Shown in pieces: positions 1 to 8,728 of a DNA stretch of 39,289 nt. The translations under genes and the position numbers were made by a program. Each line of letters opens with the position of its first letter. The first letter of the stretch is position 1. Origin of the DNA: UBA1205 sp045598105 (GTDB lineage Bacteria > Bacteroidota > Bacteroidia > Bacteroidales > WCHB1-69); NCBI GenBank assembly GCA_045598105.1, contig JAZLLK010000053.1:1-39289 (forward strand), given 5' to 3'. The notes below the pieces were generated by a model that was not told where the DNA came from, did no database searches, and worked only from the letters and a program-made list of their open reading frames with translations.

Positions 1-2541
1 GTGCAGTGTTACCTGTACACAGCCTGTATCCATGGTATAATACGCATTATCATTTACACTGAAGGTGCAATGGTGAAAGGTGCTTATATTGTCTGTAACC
101 TTATTATAGGCATTTACATGGCTGTAGGCATTAAAATGAACAGCCTCTTTATTATTGACGAATAGGGTGTTGGTAGCCTTTATTACACCGCCGCCTCCGC
201 CTGTGTTCAGCCTGTTTTCACGGCCGGCCCGCACGCCGCATACGGCGTTGGCTATTACGGCATTGTTCAATATTACTTCTCCCTGCAGCGGGGAAGTGGT
301 ATTAGGGTTTACCGTATATTGGCCGGCTGTGGGGGTTCCCAATACTTCTATGCCCTGCCATAATACGCTAATGCTATCAGAGGTGAGTGTTGCATCATGT
401 ACAAGTAATTTTCCTCCGGATTTTACTGTTATTTTGGCATTTTTGCCAAAACAGATACTATCCTCCACTATCATAACGGCCGAACTGTCTATAACTATTA
501 GTGCTGTATCACTCATATTCATTTTGGCACCCTGCTCCACTTTTAACATGCCTCCCTTTGTAAGGTGTATGTGTGCATTGCCATAAGCGGTATATGTACA
601 TCCGTTTTGCAATATCAGCTGACTGTTTTCCGTAATATTCATTATGGTGTTTCCTTCCTGCACCCATTCCGACCCGTTTTCACACCGCATAATGGTCAGG
701 GTATCAAAATATCCAGTTGTGCTGTCTCGGAATGGTTGGGCGGGAGTGCGGTTTTGTGTAAGAGTAATAAAATTACCGGCTTTAAGTACTGCCCGCTCCC
801 GTAGTGCTATACGGCCTGTAAATACGGCATTGTTAGTAATATCATAGTCGTCCCAACGTATATGCACTAAAAAATCTTTGTTTGCCTGCGGTATCATTTC
901 TATGCTCAAGCCGGAAAGGTAGGTGGTGCGGTTATGGCGAGGATTATAATGGTCATAATTCAAGGTGTTGTTTGCTTTTAAACAATTATAATAAGTTTTG
1001 GCATTGCAGGTACTAGGATTACTTGCCATGTTTAATAGCGTGTGTGTTGCGAACATATCTCTGCTATCGCCTATAGATGGCAGACTATCTATATTCTGAT
1101 TATCCACAACCTTCCTCCACATATTGTACTCATTTGAAGTACTAATAATATTCTCATTATATTGCGGATGGAATTGGCTTTCCATATCCTGATAACCATT
1201 AAAAGGATTAGGACTTTGTCTGACTAAGATATAATGCTGGTTATTCCAATTGACACATTGTAAATTGTATGTATCTACCTCCTGTTTTTGATAGTTAAAA
1301 TATCCTTCAGCTGGAATAAATTTTAAATTATCTCTTTCATTTTTATAACGTACTACGTTGTCTTCTCCAGAAAGAATATCCCTTCCTATCTGATAATAGG
1401 CATATATGCCTGCCACGCTGTCGGGACGACAGGTATAAGTATTGGCGTATTGTAAAAAATCCAGTTTGTTGTTGCTTCCTACTTTATGGTTTTCAAGCCA
1501 TATATACTGGTTAGAACAGTCTTCACGGTCTTTATAAGGCAGTTTTATTCTTACCGCATCACCATAGGTGATAAAATCACGCAATAGAAACGTCTTATTA
1601 CCATCGTTTTTTTGTATATTGGACATTACAGATATAGAGCCTGTGCTGTCCATTGCGGAAATATAATCCATGGCAAGGGGAAGTTTCCAATGCATACGCC
1701 ACCGCTCGTATCCGTTACAACATACCAGCGAAGAACCGGCGGCTCCCATGAGACCATACCCGTTTTGTATGGTCATAAAAGGCATTAAGGAATCTGTCCC
1801 GCTTCGGTGATTTCCTCCTGAGGTATGGAAATCATTGCTTCCAAACAAAGAATGGGATATTTCATGAATAAATATGGCGGTAGGATTTTGAGAAATATCA
1901 CCGCCTCCTACACATTGTAAGGTACCACATAATTCGTATGGAATATAATTGATTAATACACCTTTTACACAAAATCCACATCCACTACCTATTCCTAAAT
2001 TACCATAGCCTTTTACAATATTTCTTATATATATATTGCCCCACACACTATTTTCATATATTGAAGATGCATATATCGTATAATTATTAGAATCATTTAT
2101 TCCACCGCTGTTATTGATTACGTCAATTGCACATTGGGCAATATTTCCATAGTCAAAGATTCCCATATCCAAAATTCTACTTTCCATTACATTAACAACA
2201 ACAGAAGTTCCCGTTAATTGAAGTGTATGCCACGATGATTCTCCATATAACCGTGTAATAGTTCCTGAAAGGTGATTGGTATCATATATATTATCCATAA
2301 TGGTATATGTAGGAATAGCTTCGTTATTAACACCTTCATTATATGCATTAGACCAATACGTTGTATCATTTATACATGGGTTCCATTGTGGATGCACATC
2401 GTATATAACGTTGATAAAAATATTCAACATTTTTACATGAGCTGTAGAAGAAAAACCATAAGGGGCTCCCTCCCATGAATTAGTGGTTTGAGCCTCTAAA
2501 ATATATGGAACCAATAAAATAAGGATTAGCATTTTTTTCAT
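1..2541 (-). CDS. Secreted zinc-metalloprotease-like protein, partial (C-terminus off left edge)
   Basis: Open frame of 847 residues from an ATG at 2541-2539 to the window edge with no stop, so the C-terminus is missing. The N-terminus MKKMLILILLVPYILEAQ is a signal peptide. Residues 226-239 read HEISHSLFGSNDFH, an HExxH zinc motif followed by a Gly and a further His or Asp, as in M6/metzincin-like peptidases. From about residue 600 the protein has hydrophobic-alternating, Gly/Asn-rich repeats (for example GGMLKVEQGAKMNM and GGKLLVHDATLTSD) resembling a parallel beta-helix, common in large T9SS-exported proteins. The start lies one base after the stop of the upstream gene, so the two are probably cotranscribed. 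A T9SS sorting domain is expected beyond the edge but is not visible. Peptidase activity is inferred from the motif only; the exact family is uncertain. Confidence 0.75.
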   Translation of the reverse strand, partial: MKKMLILILLVPYILEAQTTNSWEGAPYGFSSTAHVKMLNIFINVIYDVHPQWNPCINDTTYWSNAYNEGVNNEAIPTYTIMDNIYDTNHLSGTITRLYGESSWHTLQLTGTSVVVNVMESRILDMGIFDYGNIAQCAIDVINNSGGINDSNNYTIYASSIYENSVWGNIYIRNIVKGYGNLGIGSGCGFCVKGVLINYIPYELCGTLQCVGGGDISQNPTAIFIHEISHSLFGSNDFHTSGGNHRSGTDSLMPFMTIQNGYGLMGAAGSSLVCCNGYERWRMHWKLPLAMDYISAMDSTGSISVMSNIQKNDGNKTFLLRDFITYGDAVRIKLPYKDREDCSNQYIWLENHKVGSNNKLDFLQYANTYTCRPDSVAGIYAYYQIGRDILSGEDNVVRYKNERDNLKFIPAEGYFNYQKQEVDTYNLQCVNWNNQHYILVRQSPNPFNGYQDMESQFHPQYNENIISTSNEYNMWRKVVDNQNIDSLPSIGDSRDMFATHTLLNMASNPSTCNAKTYYNCLKANNTLNYDHYNPRHNRTTYLSGLSIEMIPQANKDFLVHIRWDDYDITNNAVFTGRIALRERAVLKAGNFITLTQNRTPAQPFRDSTTGYFDTLTIMRCENGSEWVQEGNTIMNITENSQLILQNGCTYTAYGNAHIHLTKGGMLKVEQGAKMNMSDTALIVIDSSAVMIVEDSICFGKNAKITVKSGGKLLVHDATLTSDSISVLWQGIEVLGTPTAGQYTVNPNTTSPLQGEVILNNAVIANAVCGVRAGRENRLNTGGGGGVIKATNTLFVNNKEAVHFNAYSHVNAYNKVTDNISTFHHCTFSVNDNAYYTMDTGCVQVTLH

Positions 2542-2542
2542 A

Positions 2543-3466
2543 TCAGCCACATTTAATAAATTTATATACGTGTTTTTTATTATCATAGTTTAGCATAATT
2601 ACATATATGCCGTTATCCCAATGAGAAATATCAATACTTGCAGTATGGATGTTTAGACATTCATGATATATTACTCTACCGCTTATATCACAGAATGTTA
2701 TATCCCCTATTTCATGTTTATCTGATAATTGTATAAACACCACGTTCTCTGCGGGATTAGGATAAATACTAATATACTTGGAAAAAGGTTTATCTTCTTT
2801 ATTTACATAATTGATATCACATCCCGCATCGGCATTAGCAATAAATACGAGTGCGTTATCCTTGTGTACACATGACAAAAAACTCAACTCAGGCAATATC
2901 ATAGGTTGAAATCCCATAGGACCATAGGTGGGACCTATTCCTTCTATGAATCTTAATTTTGCGTTTTCAAAAATACTTGTACACCACATATTTGCCTTTA
3001 GATATATTATTTTTTTTTCATTGATATAAACTATGGAATCAACCAATAATTTCGTATTTTGTTCTTCATACCAATATGATTGGTCGTTGATGACAGGCAA
3101 ACAAAAAGTGTCTCCTATATTTAAAGACATATCACACCATACATATTCTGTATCAATATTCGGATAATATCTATATATTTTTCCGCAAGCAGTATCCTCT
3201 CGTAAATATGCGGATGCATATCCCCTCTCATTCCACATACATTTGTAATAGCACAGGTTGTGAAAATAAACTGTATCTTCTTTATAAATATAAAACCTAT
3301 AGGTTATTCCATTTACATTAACCGGATCATTTTCTGTTATATATGTATACGTTGGCATACACAAATGGTATTCAATATTCTCTTTATTAAAGAATGATTC
3401 ATACGATTGAGTAAAACCAATAGATAAATTAAAAAAAAATACTAATATCAAACCTTTTTTTTTCAT
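2543..3466 (-). CDS. Secreted protein with T9SS type A sorting domain
   Basis: A 307-residue protein with a Lys-rich N-terminus and hydrophobic core (MKKKGLILVFFFNLSIGFTQ), a signal peptide. The middle (about 25-225) is Tyr/Cys/Asp-rich and I recognise no catalytic domain. The C-terminal 75 residues form a T9SS type A sorting domain: it starts at ISIYPNPAENVVFIQL, continues with the beta-strand segment ITFCDISGRVIY, then DNGIYVIML, and ends in a basic strand (YKFIKCG). The product should be exported to the cell surface or medium and the domain removed. It sits between two other secreted-protein genes in one minus-strand run, 41 bases after the upstream stop and one base before the next ATG. 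Function beyond secretion is unknown. Confidence 0.85.
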   Translation of the reverse strand: MKKKGLILVFFFNLSIGFTQSYESFFNKENIEYHLCMPTYTYITENDPVNVNGITYRFYIYKEDTVYFHNLCYYKCMWNERGYASAYLREDTACGKIYRYYPNIDTEYVWCDMSLNIGDTFCLPVINDQSYWYEEQNTKLLVDSIVYINEKKIIYLKANMWCTSIFENAKLRFIEGIGPTYGPMGFQPMILPELSFLSCVHKDNALVFIANADAGCDINYVNKEDKPFSKYISIYPNPAENVVFIQLSDKHEIGDITFCDISGRVIYHECLNIHTASIDISHWDNGIYVIMLNYDNKKHVYKFIKCG

Positions 3467-3473
3467 TCCGATT

Positions 3474-3537
3474 TTATTTTTTTATAATTTTCTTATTAAA
3501 AATACCGTTATCGGTAATTATAGTTAAGTATATATAC
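3474..3537 (-). other. Frameshift site in T9SS sorting domain at a (TA)4 tract
   Basis: On the minus strand the codons GTA TAT ATA CTT contain an 8-base TA run (3529-3536). Removing one base, or gaining one TA unit, restores a frame encoding the canonical terminal strand of the domain and ending at 3474, seven bases before the next gene's ATG. The assembled frame instead stops at 3508. This may be a slipped-strand switch, a recent mutation or an assembly error. Confidence 0.7.
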
Positions 3538-4920
3538 TCCTTGCGGAATATCGGATATATCTATTATTCCGGATATGGTTTCTTCTTTTTCTTTTAGCAG
3601 ACTACCACACAAATTATACAACTTTACTTTTTGTATGTTTTCATTGGCTGACACTATATTAATATGGTCCGTGGTGGGATTAGGGAATACCCTAACATCA
3701 ATATATGCTTCTTTTTCATCTATACCCAAATTTGATTGTGTAATTTTCAATATTGCTCCCGTATTTTGTTTTACACCATCAAATATATATTCATTGGTAG
3801 TTGTCATATTAATGGAAGCATAAAAAACATTATCTTTTCCATCTATAGCATGCCATATAGGGCATCTTGCCTTTAAAAACGGTTCCCAATCCCGCTCCTC
3901 ATAATATCCCGGATTATGCCTTGATATGCGCGCTGCAAAAAGATGGTCACATATAGTAGGCTTTTGCCTTTTTAATAGCGGACTAAAAAAATTGTTATAA
4001 TAACCTTCCGTTGCCGCTACAATGCCCATACCATTAGATAAATAACATATTCTTACAATATCAGGTATATATGGTGCCCAATACTCGTTTCCATACTTTA
4101 TGGAATCTCTATAATATATGGAGGAACAAAAAAAGGACTGAAATGTATCATACGTATGATATATATTGTTCTCATGTACTATATCTATACTTCCGTCCTT
4201 ACAAAAAAATATATCAAAATTAACGGTATAATGTTCTCCGTCATCGATAATGCCATCTCCAAATATCAATTTTTTGGCATTGAACGACAATGTTGAAATA
4301 CTATCCCATGTATTACCGCCATTGACTGTACGATATACATTTTCTTCTTCCAATACAACATAACCGATATCCCCCATTACATGAATATATACGGGTTGCC
4401 TGCTAAATGTTGTGGTATTCCACGTATTGCTGCCATTAGTGCTTTTGTATATATTATTATTGAATAAACATATAGCATATATGGTATCCTCGCTTACCTG
4501 TCCTACTTTAAAAAACACGAGCAAGGTGGTATCTTGCGTCTGCATGGTCCATGTATCCCCTTTATCTGTAGTTTTTAGCAATATGCCCCAATCTATAGTC
4601 TCCGAACTATTGGGGACTTTACGCCATGCATTTCCGCCCGCATGCCCTACGCTGTCGTTTATGAATTTCATACACCGCAATTTATGCGGTTTGCTAAGAT
4701 CATATATTTCCGTCCATGTATTGCCTGCATCTAATGTTCGGTATATTGAACTTCCCTTAGGCGATGAAGTTTTCATTCCACAAACATATACCACACTATC
4801 CGATAAGTATGACATATCGTAAAAATCCCTACCACCTACCCTCAATATTGTATCAATATACTGACAAAAAGCAAAATTGATAATTGCTATAAAAATACCT
4901 GATAATACTATATTTCTCAT
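3508..4920 (-). CDS. Secreted Asp-box (BNR/YCF48-like) repeat protein with frameshifted T9SS sorting domain
   Basis: 470 residues with a signal peptide (MRNIVLSGIFIAIINFAFCQ). Four Asp-box-type motifs mark beta-propeller blades: TLDAGNTWTEIY, TTDKGDTWTMQ, STNGSNTWNTT and TVNGGNTWDSI, as in sialidase-like or YCF48-type propellers. The C-terminus begins a T9SS type A sorting domain (VRVFPNPTTDHINIV, then VKLYNLCGSLL, then IPQGVYIL) but stops prematurely at NYNYR. Shifting one base at 3526-3537 gives LTIITDNGIFNKKIIKK and a stop at 3476-3474, exactly the expected end of the domain. As read, the final strand is lost, so export or anchoring may fail. No catalytic residues typical of sialidases are evident; binding or structural roles are equally possible. 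Confidence 0.82.
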   Translation of the reverse strand: MRNIVLSGIFIAIINFAFCQYIDTILRVGGRDFYDMSYLSDSVVYVCGMKTSSPKGSSIYRTLDAGNTWTEIYDLSKPHKLRCMKFINDSVGHAGGNAWRKVPNSSETIDWGILLKTTDKGDTWTMQTQDTTLLVFFKVGQVSEDTIYAICLFNNNIYKSTNGSNTWNTTTFSRQPVYIHVMGDIGYVVLEEENVYRTVNGGNTWDSISTLSFNAKKLIFGDGIIDDGEHYTVNFDIFFCKDGSIDIVHENNIYHTYDTFQSFFCSSIYYRDSIKYGNEYWAPYIPDIVRICYLSNGMGIVAATEGYYNNFFSPLLKRQKPTICDHLFAARISRHNPGYYEERDWEPFLKARCPIWHAIDGKDNVFYASINMTTTNEYIFDGVKQNTGAILKITQSNLGIDEKEAYIDVRVFPNPTTDHINIVSANENIQKVKLYNLCGSLLKEKEETISGIIDISDIPQGVYILNYNYR

Positions 4921-5024
4921 AGGCTATCCTAATATTATTTTGCAAAAATAATAAAATAAAACTCCCCCCTCCCTTTTTTTATAAAAAAGTTATTAACAAT
5001 TTATTAACAACAAAAAAAATGATT

Positions 5025-5311
5025 TTAATGTTTCACTATTTTCTTTACTATTTCCTGCCTGTTGTCCAATGCACACTTAAGCACGTATATGCCTGCGGCA
5101 TAGGGAGACAGGTTTATACAATATATATTGTTATTTGCTTTTATATTAATTAATTGCTTTCCATATACGTCATATAATGTGATTTGTGTTATTTTTGTGG
5201 CGTTTTGTGTAAACATATTAATCATACCATTAGTGGGATTCAATGAAATAATTATTGCATTTTCCTTTTGTTTTTGCCACTGAAAAGGCAAGGCGTTTTT
5301 TTTTGAGACTT
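5025..5311 (-). pseudogene. Orphan T9SS sorting-domain remnant
   Basis: The frame encodes almost only a sorting domain: ISLNPTNGMINMFTQ, ITLYDVYGKQLINI, YAAGIYVLKCAL and the basic end IVKKIVKH. The only upstream start-like codon is a TTG at 5291-5289. In frame upstream there is a TAA at 5312-5310, so no signal peptide or cargo domain is attached. The diagnostic Pro-Asn-Pro is degraded to Leu-Asn-Pro. I interpret it as the 3' end of a lost T9SS cargo gene, left beside the three intact or near-intact secreted genes. A very small translated protein cannot be excluded but could not be exported by T9SS without a Sec signal. Confidence 0.65.
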
Positions 5312-5468
5312 AATGATGGTTACAAAAAATACAATGTTTTTTTAGCACCTGCCATGTACTATTTACTCTGCTGAATATTATACAGATATAAATTCACACA
5401 GATAGGGTTTTCTTATTTTCGGACATGCATTAAAAAAAATACTGCCTTATCACTATTATTTTTTGTGC

Positions 5469-5476
5469 TATCTTCG
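5469..5476 (+). promoter_or_regulatory. Probable -7 box for the DUF819 gene
   Basis: TATCTTCG differs by one base from the Bacteroidota -7 consensus TAnnTTTG and lies 25 bases before the ATG at 5502. No clean -33 box is seen. Confidence 0.4.
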
Positions 5477-5501
5477 CGGCCGGAAAAAATTTTTTTTGCA
5501 C

Positions 5502-6668
5502 ATGAATATTATCATATTACTCATATACACCTTAACGCCCCTACTCATAATAAAAATATATGAGCACTACGGGGCAGCCCGTAAAATAGGTACAGTAATG
5601 CTGGCATATATGGCAGGCATTATACTATCGGTTATACAAACATACACTCCCGTAAACTTATTTGATGCGCATACTCATGCCTTACATATACAATCGGTGC
5701 TTACCTCTATTACCATTCCCCTGGCCATACCGCTTATGCTTTTTGGTGCCGATTTCAGGGTGTGGACACGCTCTTTGCCTAAGGCTACGGCGGCGCTTAT
5801 AGCAGGAATTATAGCTATATGTGCAGGTGTGATTATATCATATTGGCTGTTTCGTTACTCACATATAGCACATATAGACACTTTATCGGCCATGATGGCC
5901 GGCATATACACCGGTGGCACCATGAATTTTTTTGCCTTGGCCAATATATTAAACGTTCCCGAGAACGAAATGGTTCTGCTACTCACCTTTGAAATGATAA
6001 TTACCTTTCCCTACCTTCTGTTTATTCTATCGGGAGGATATAAACTGATACGCCGAATACTACCCTACCCGTTAATACATACTGACAGCACTATATGCCC
6101 TGCCGATATATCGGTAGAAAACTACAAAGGCATGTTGCAAAGGCATACTTTTTACCGCACACTTACAGGATTAGGATTATCGGTAGGATGTATGCTTATA
6201 GGCGCAGGTTTGTCATGGGCAATATGTGGCCGACTCAACGAGCTCATTATTATACTTACCATTACTACTTTAGCCATTGTGGCTTCATTTTTTCCTTCCA
6301 TACGGGCGTTGCCCAAAACATTTGAGCTTGGCATGTATTTTATACTGATATTCAGCATGGTAGTTGCATCACAATTCAATTTTTCCGCTTTAAACGGTAC
6401 CATGTGGCAGCTACCGTTATTTATATTATGCATACTGATAATTACGTTAAACACCCATTGTTTGCTTTGCAAAATGCTGAAGGTAAACGGGGACCTGTTC
6501 ACGGTGGCCAGCATAGGTTTGTTATGTTCACCCCCGTTTGTACCGCCGGTAGCCGGAGCCATTAAAAACAGGCAGGTACTATTAAGCGGTATAGCTATAG
6601 GACTGGCCGGATACGCATTGGGCACCTATTTAGGCATAGGGCTCAAATGGCTGCTTACAGGGGTATAA
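5502..6668 (+). CDS. DUF819 family integral membrane protein
   Basis: A 388-residue very hydrophobic protein with about ten or more predicted membrane segments. Features typical of DUF819 (YjcL-like) proteins are an early GTVMLAYMAGIIL helix, the LTSITIPLAIPLMLFGADF segment, the conserved glycine-rich MMAGIYTGGTMNFFALAN segment, and a closing segment with FVPPVAGAIKNRQVLLSGI. The family resembles secondary carriers, but its substrate is unknown. I chose ATG 5502; an earlier in-frame TTG at 5463 would overlap the predicted -7 box and adds a charged, non-membrane leader. The gene stands alone, transcribed away from the T9SS cluster and convergent with the acyl-CoA ligase gene. Confidence 0.85.
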   Translation: MNIIILLIYTLTPLLIIKIYEHYGAARKIGTVMLAYMAGIILSVIQTYTPVNLFDAHTHALHIQSVLTSITIPLAIPLMLFGADFRVWTRSLPKATAALIAGIIAICAGVIISYWLFRYSHIAHIDTLSAMMAGIYTGGTMNFFALANILNVPENEMVLLLTFEMIITFPYLLFILSGGYKLIRRILPYPLIHTDSTICPADISVENYKGMLQRHTFYRTLTGLGLSVGCMLIGAGLSWAICGRLNELIIILTITTLAIVASFFPSIRALPKTFELGMYFILIFSMVVASQFNFSALNGTMWQLPLFILCILIITLNTHCLLCKMLKVNGDLFTVASIGLLCSPPFVPPVAGAIKNRQVLLSGIAIGLAGYALGTYLGIGLKWLLTGV

Positions 6669-6682
6669 GGTAACATAAGTAG

Positions 6683-6711
6683 AAAAAAATAGGGAGCCTT
6701 GCGGCTCCCTA
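6683..6711 (-). terminator. Rho-independent terminator of the acyl-CoA ligase gene
   Basis: Perfect 9-bp stem TAGGGAGCC / GGCTCCCTA (6690-6698 with 6703-6711), loop of four bases. On the minus strand it is followed by seven T (6683-6689). It lies 24 bases past the ligase stop; on the plus strand there is no T-run. Confidence 0.85.
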
Positions 6712-6734
6712 CTATATAACACATAAGAATTTAA

Positions 6735-8501
6735 TTATTTATATAATTCTTCTATTTTGTCAGTATAACGACGATATACCACGTGGCGTTTTACCTTAAG
6801 AGTAGGAGTAAGTATCCCTGTTTTTACCGACCATTCATCAGCTATAAGGGCTATTTTTTTCACCTGTTCCGTTTCACCAAACAGGGTATTATATTTGGTT
6901 ATTTCCCTACCAAAACGCTTAATAACGGTATCGTTTTTAATAATTTCCTCACGGGAGGTATAAGGCACATCATGTCGCAGGCACCAGGACTTTAAAAAGT
7001 CGAAATCGGGAGAAATGAGAGCGGTAACAAATTTTTGGTTTTCACCTATTATTACCATATTTTCTATAAAAGGCGACTCGCAGCACTTATCTTCTATCAG
7101 TTGCGGATTTACATATTTGCCAAATGAGGTTTTGAACAAATTCTTCAGTCGGCCTGTAATTACCAACTGACCGCGAGGGGTAAATTTACCCAAGTCACCG
7201 GTGTGAAACCATCCTTCTGTGTCTATTACTTCACGGGTGAGGGCTTCATCCTTATAATAGCCCATCATTACATTATGTCCGCGGCACAGTATTTCGCCAT
7301 TGCCGGCTATTTTAATTTCCACCCCTGTTAACGGGAAACCCACGGTACCCACATCACGGGAATATTTTTGACGGCTGCTTACTGCTATTACCGGAGATGT
7401 TTCGGTAGAGCCGTAACCTTCAAACACGGGCACTCCTATGGCCGAGAAAAAGGAGGCCAATCGGGGCTGTATGCTGGCCGCACCTGATACCACTATATCA
7501 AAATGACCGCCTATACCTTTACGTATTTTTCGATATACCAGCACATTGGCTATAAAATGCTTGCAATTATATTGGAATGTTCTATCTGTATCCTGTATTT
7601 TATACTCCTGCGCTACGGCTATAGCCCAGCGGAATATTTTTTTAGGCAGCGGCTTCATATTCTTGCTGGTATTCCATATTTTGTCATACATTTTTTCCAG
7701 CACGCGGGGCACTGCCGACATCATAGTAGGATTTATTTCCTTAATGTTTTCACCTATGGTACCCAAATTTTGAGCATAATATACCGACATGCCCAAATGC
7801 TGATATAAAAATACCAACATACGCTCATATGCGTGACACAAAGGCAAAAAACTGAATGCCTTATTCGACCATTTAGAGGGAGTAGGTCTTAAGGCCTTTA
7901 GCTGACTTACTATATTATAATGTGAAAGCATTACACCTTTAGGGGTACCGGTAGTACCGGAAGTGTACATTATGGTGGAACAATCTTCCGGCTTTACGGC
8001 TTCACGCCTTCTATTGAGCTCTTCCGGAGCAGGATTTTGCTCTCCCAGCTCTATTAATTGGGCCAAATAAGGAAATTCACCTCTATCTATAAATGTATAT
8101 ATCCATTCCAGCTTGGGGGAATCGGGCACTATGGATTTAATTTTGTTCATTATTTCCAAGCCTTCCAGCACCACCATACGCATTTCGGAATGATTAACTA
8201 TATGACGATAATCATCCACGCTTATGGTAGGGTACACCGGTACCGTAACGGCACCTGTTTGCATAATGGCCATATCCAGCATGTTCCATTCGGGACGATT
8301 GGTGGATATAATGCCTATTTTGTCACCGGGCTGTATGCCCAGCTTAATGAATGCATAACTTATATTATTTGTAATACGTACGTACTCGGCCGGTGTATAA
8401 GTAACCCATGCACCATCACGCTTACCTGCCAAAGCTACCTGCTGATGAGGATATTTGGTTTCGTATTGCGTAAGTATGTCAAATAACCTTTCTATGTCCA
8501 T
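6735..8501 (-). CDS. Long-chain fatty acid-CoA ligase (AMP-forming)
   Basis: 588 residues from the ATG at 8501; an upstream extension to 8669 is open, but it crosses the promoter region and the tandem repeat and resembles no family member. It activates fatty acids to acyl-CoA through an acyl-AMP. Visible adenylate-forming motifs are the phosphate-binding YTSGTTGTPKGVMLSH (from about residue 179), GYGSTETSPV, the AMP-binding WFHTGDLGKFTPRGQLVITG, then RLKNLFKTSFGKYVNPQLIE and a Lys-containing C-terminal segment near TPTLKVKRHVVY. The lack of a signal peptide or membrane helix indicates a cytoplasmic or peripheral enzyme, and the length matches the bacterial FadD15-like group. A near-consensus -7 box (CACCTTTG, 8557-8564) precedes it, and it has its own terminator. 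It diverges from the LytTR regulator, which might influence it. Confidence 0.92.
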   Translation of the reverse strand: MDIERLFDILTQYETKYPHQQVALAGKRDGAWVTYTPAEYVRITNNISYAFIKLGIQPGDKIGIISTNRPEWNMLDMAIMQTGAVTVPVYPTISVDDYRHIVNHSEMRMVVLEGLEIMNKIKSIVPDSPKLEWIYTFIDRGEFPYLAQLIELGEQNPAPEELNRRREAVKPEDCSTIMYTSGTTGTPKGVMLSHYNIVSQLKALRPTPSKWSNKAFSFLPLCHAYERMLVFLYQHLGMSVYYAQNLGTIGENIKEINPTMMSAVPRVLEKMYDKIWNTSKNMKPLPKKIFRWAIAVAQEYKIQDTDRTFQYNCKHFIANVLVYRKIRKGIGGHFDIVVSGAASIQPRLASFFSAIGVPVFEGYGSTETSPVIAVSSRQKYSRDVGTVGFPLTGVEIKIAGNGEILCRGHNVMMGYYKDEALTREVIDTEGWFHTGDLGKFTPRGQLVITGRLKNLFKTSFGKYVNPQLIEDKCCESPFIENMVIIGENQKFVTALISPDFDFLKSWCLRHDVPYTSREEIIKNDTVIKRFGREITKYNTLFGETEQVKKIALIADEWSVKTGILTPTLKVKRHVVYRRYTDKIEELYK

Positions 8502-8618
8502 ATTTATTTGTTTAAAATTGCTTAATGAGTTTTGGGCTTCCTTACCCAAACGAATGCAAAGGTGCAATTTTTTTTCGTGCCTCCTTTTTTTTAGGGACAA
8601 CAGCCCCCTAAATGGTGC

Positions 8619-8660
8619 GAAATTCGCTATACAGGGGTGAAATTCGCTATACAGGGGTGA
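8619..8660. repeat. Tandem 20-bp direct repeat upstream of the LytTR gene
   Basis: Unit GAAATTCGCTATACAGGGGT occurs perfectly twice (8619-8638, 8639-8658), and a third copy begins (GAAATT) at 8659. The 20-bp period is about two helical turns, the geometry LytTR domains prefer for direct-repeat sites. It ends about 40 bases before the -7 box of the LytTR gene. Confidence 0.85.
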
Positions 8661-8697
8661 AATTTTCAAAATTCAGTTACAATTGAAAAAAAAATTA

Positions 8698-8705
8698 TAC
8701 CTTTG
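8698..8705 (+). promoter_or_regulatory. -7 box of the LytTR gene
   Basis: TACCTTTG is a perfect TAnnTTTG, 23 bases before the ATG at 8729. A clean TTTG -33 box at the usual spacing is not obvious, which fits a promoter that needs an activator. Confidence 0.7.
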
Positions 8706-8728
8706 CACATACAAAATTAAGTATAAAT

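Noticed and set aside
155..586. 143-residue plus-strand frame and its neighbours up to 847
   Set aside because: They are antisense to the long open minus-strand secreted protein frame, lack a start context or family resemblance, and are best explained as shadows.
8502..8669. N-terminal extension of the acyl-CoA ligase
   Set aside because: It crosses the -7-like box and the tandem repeat, and family members begin near the ATG at 8501.
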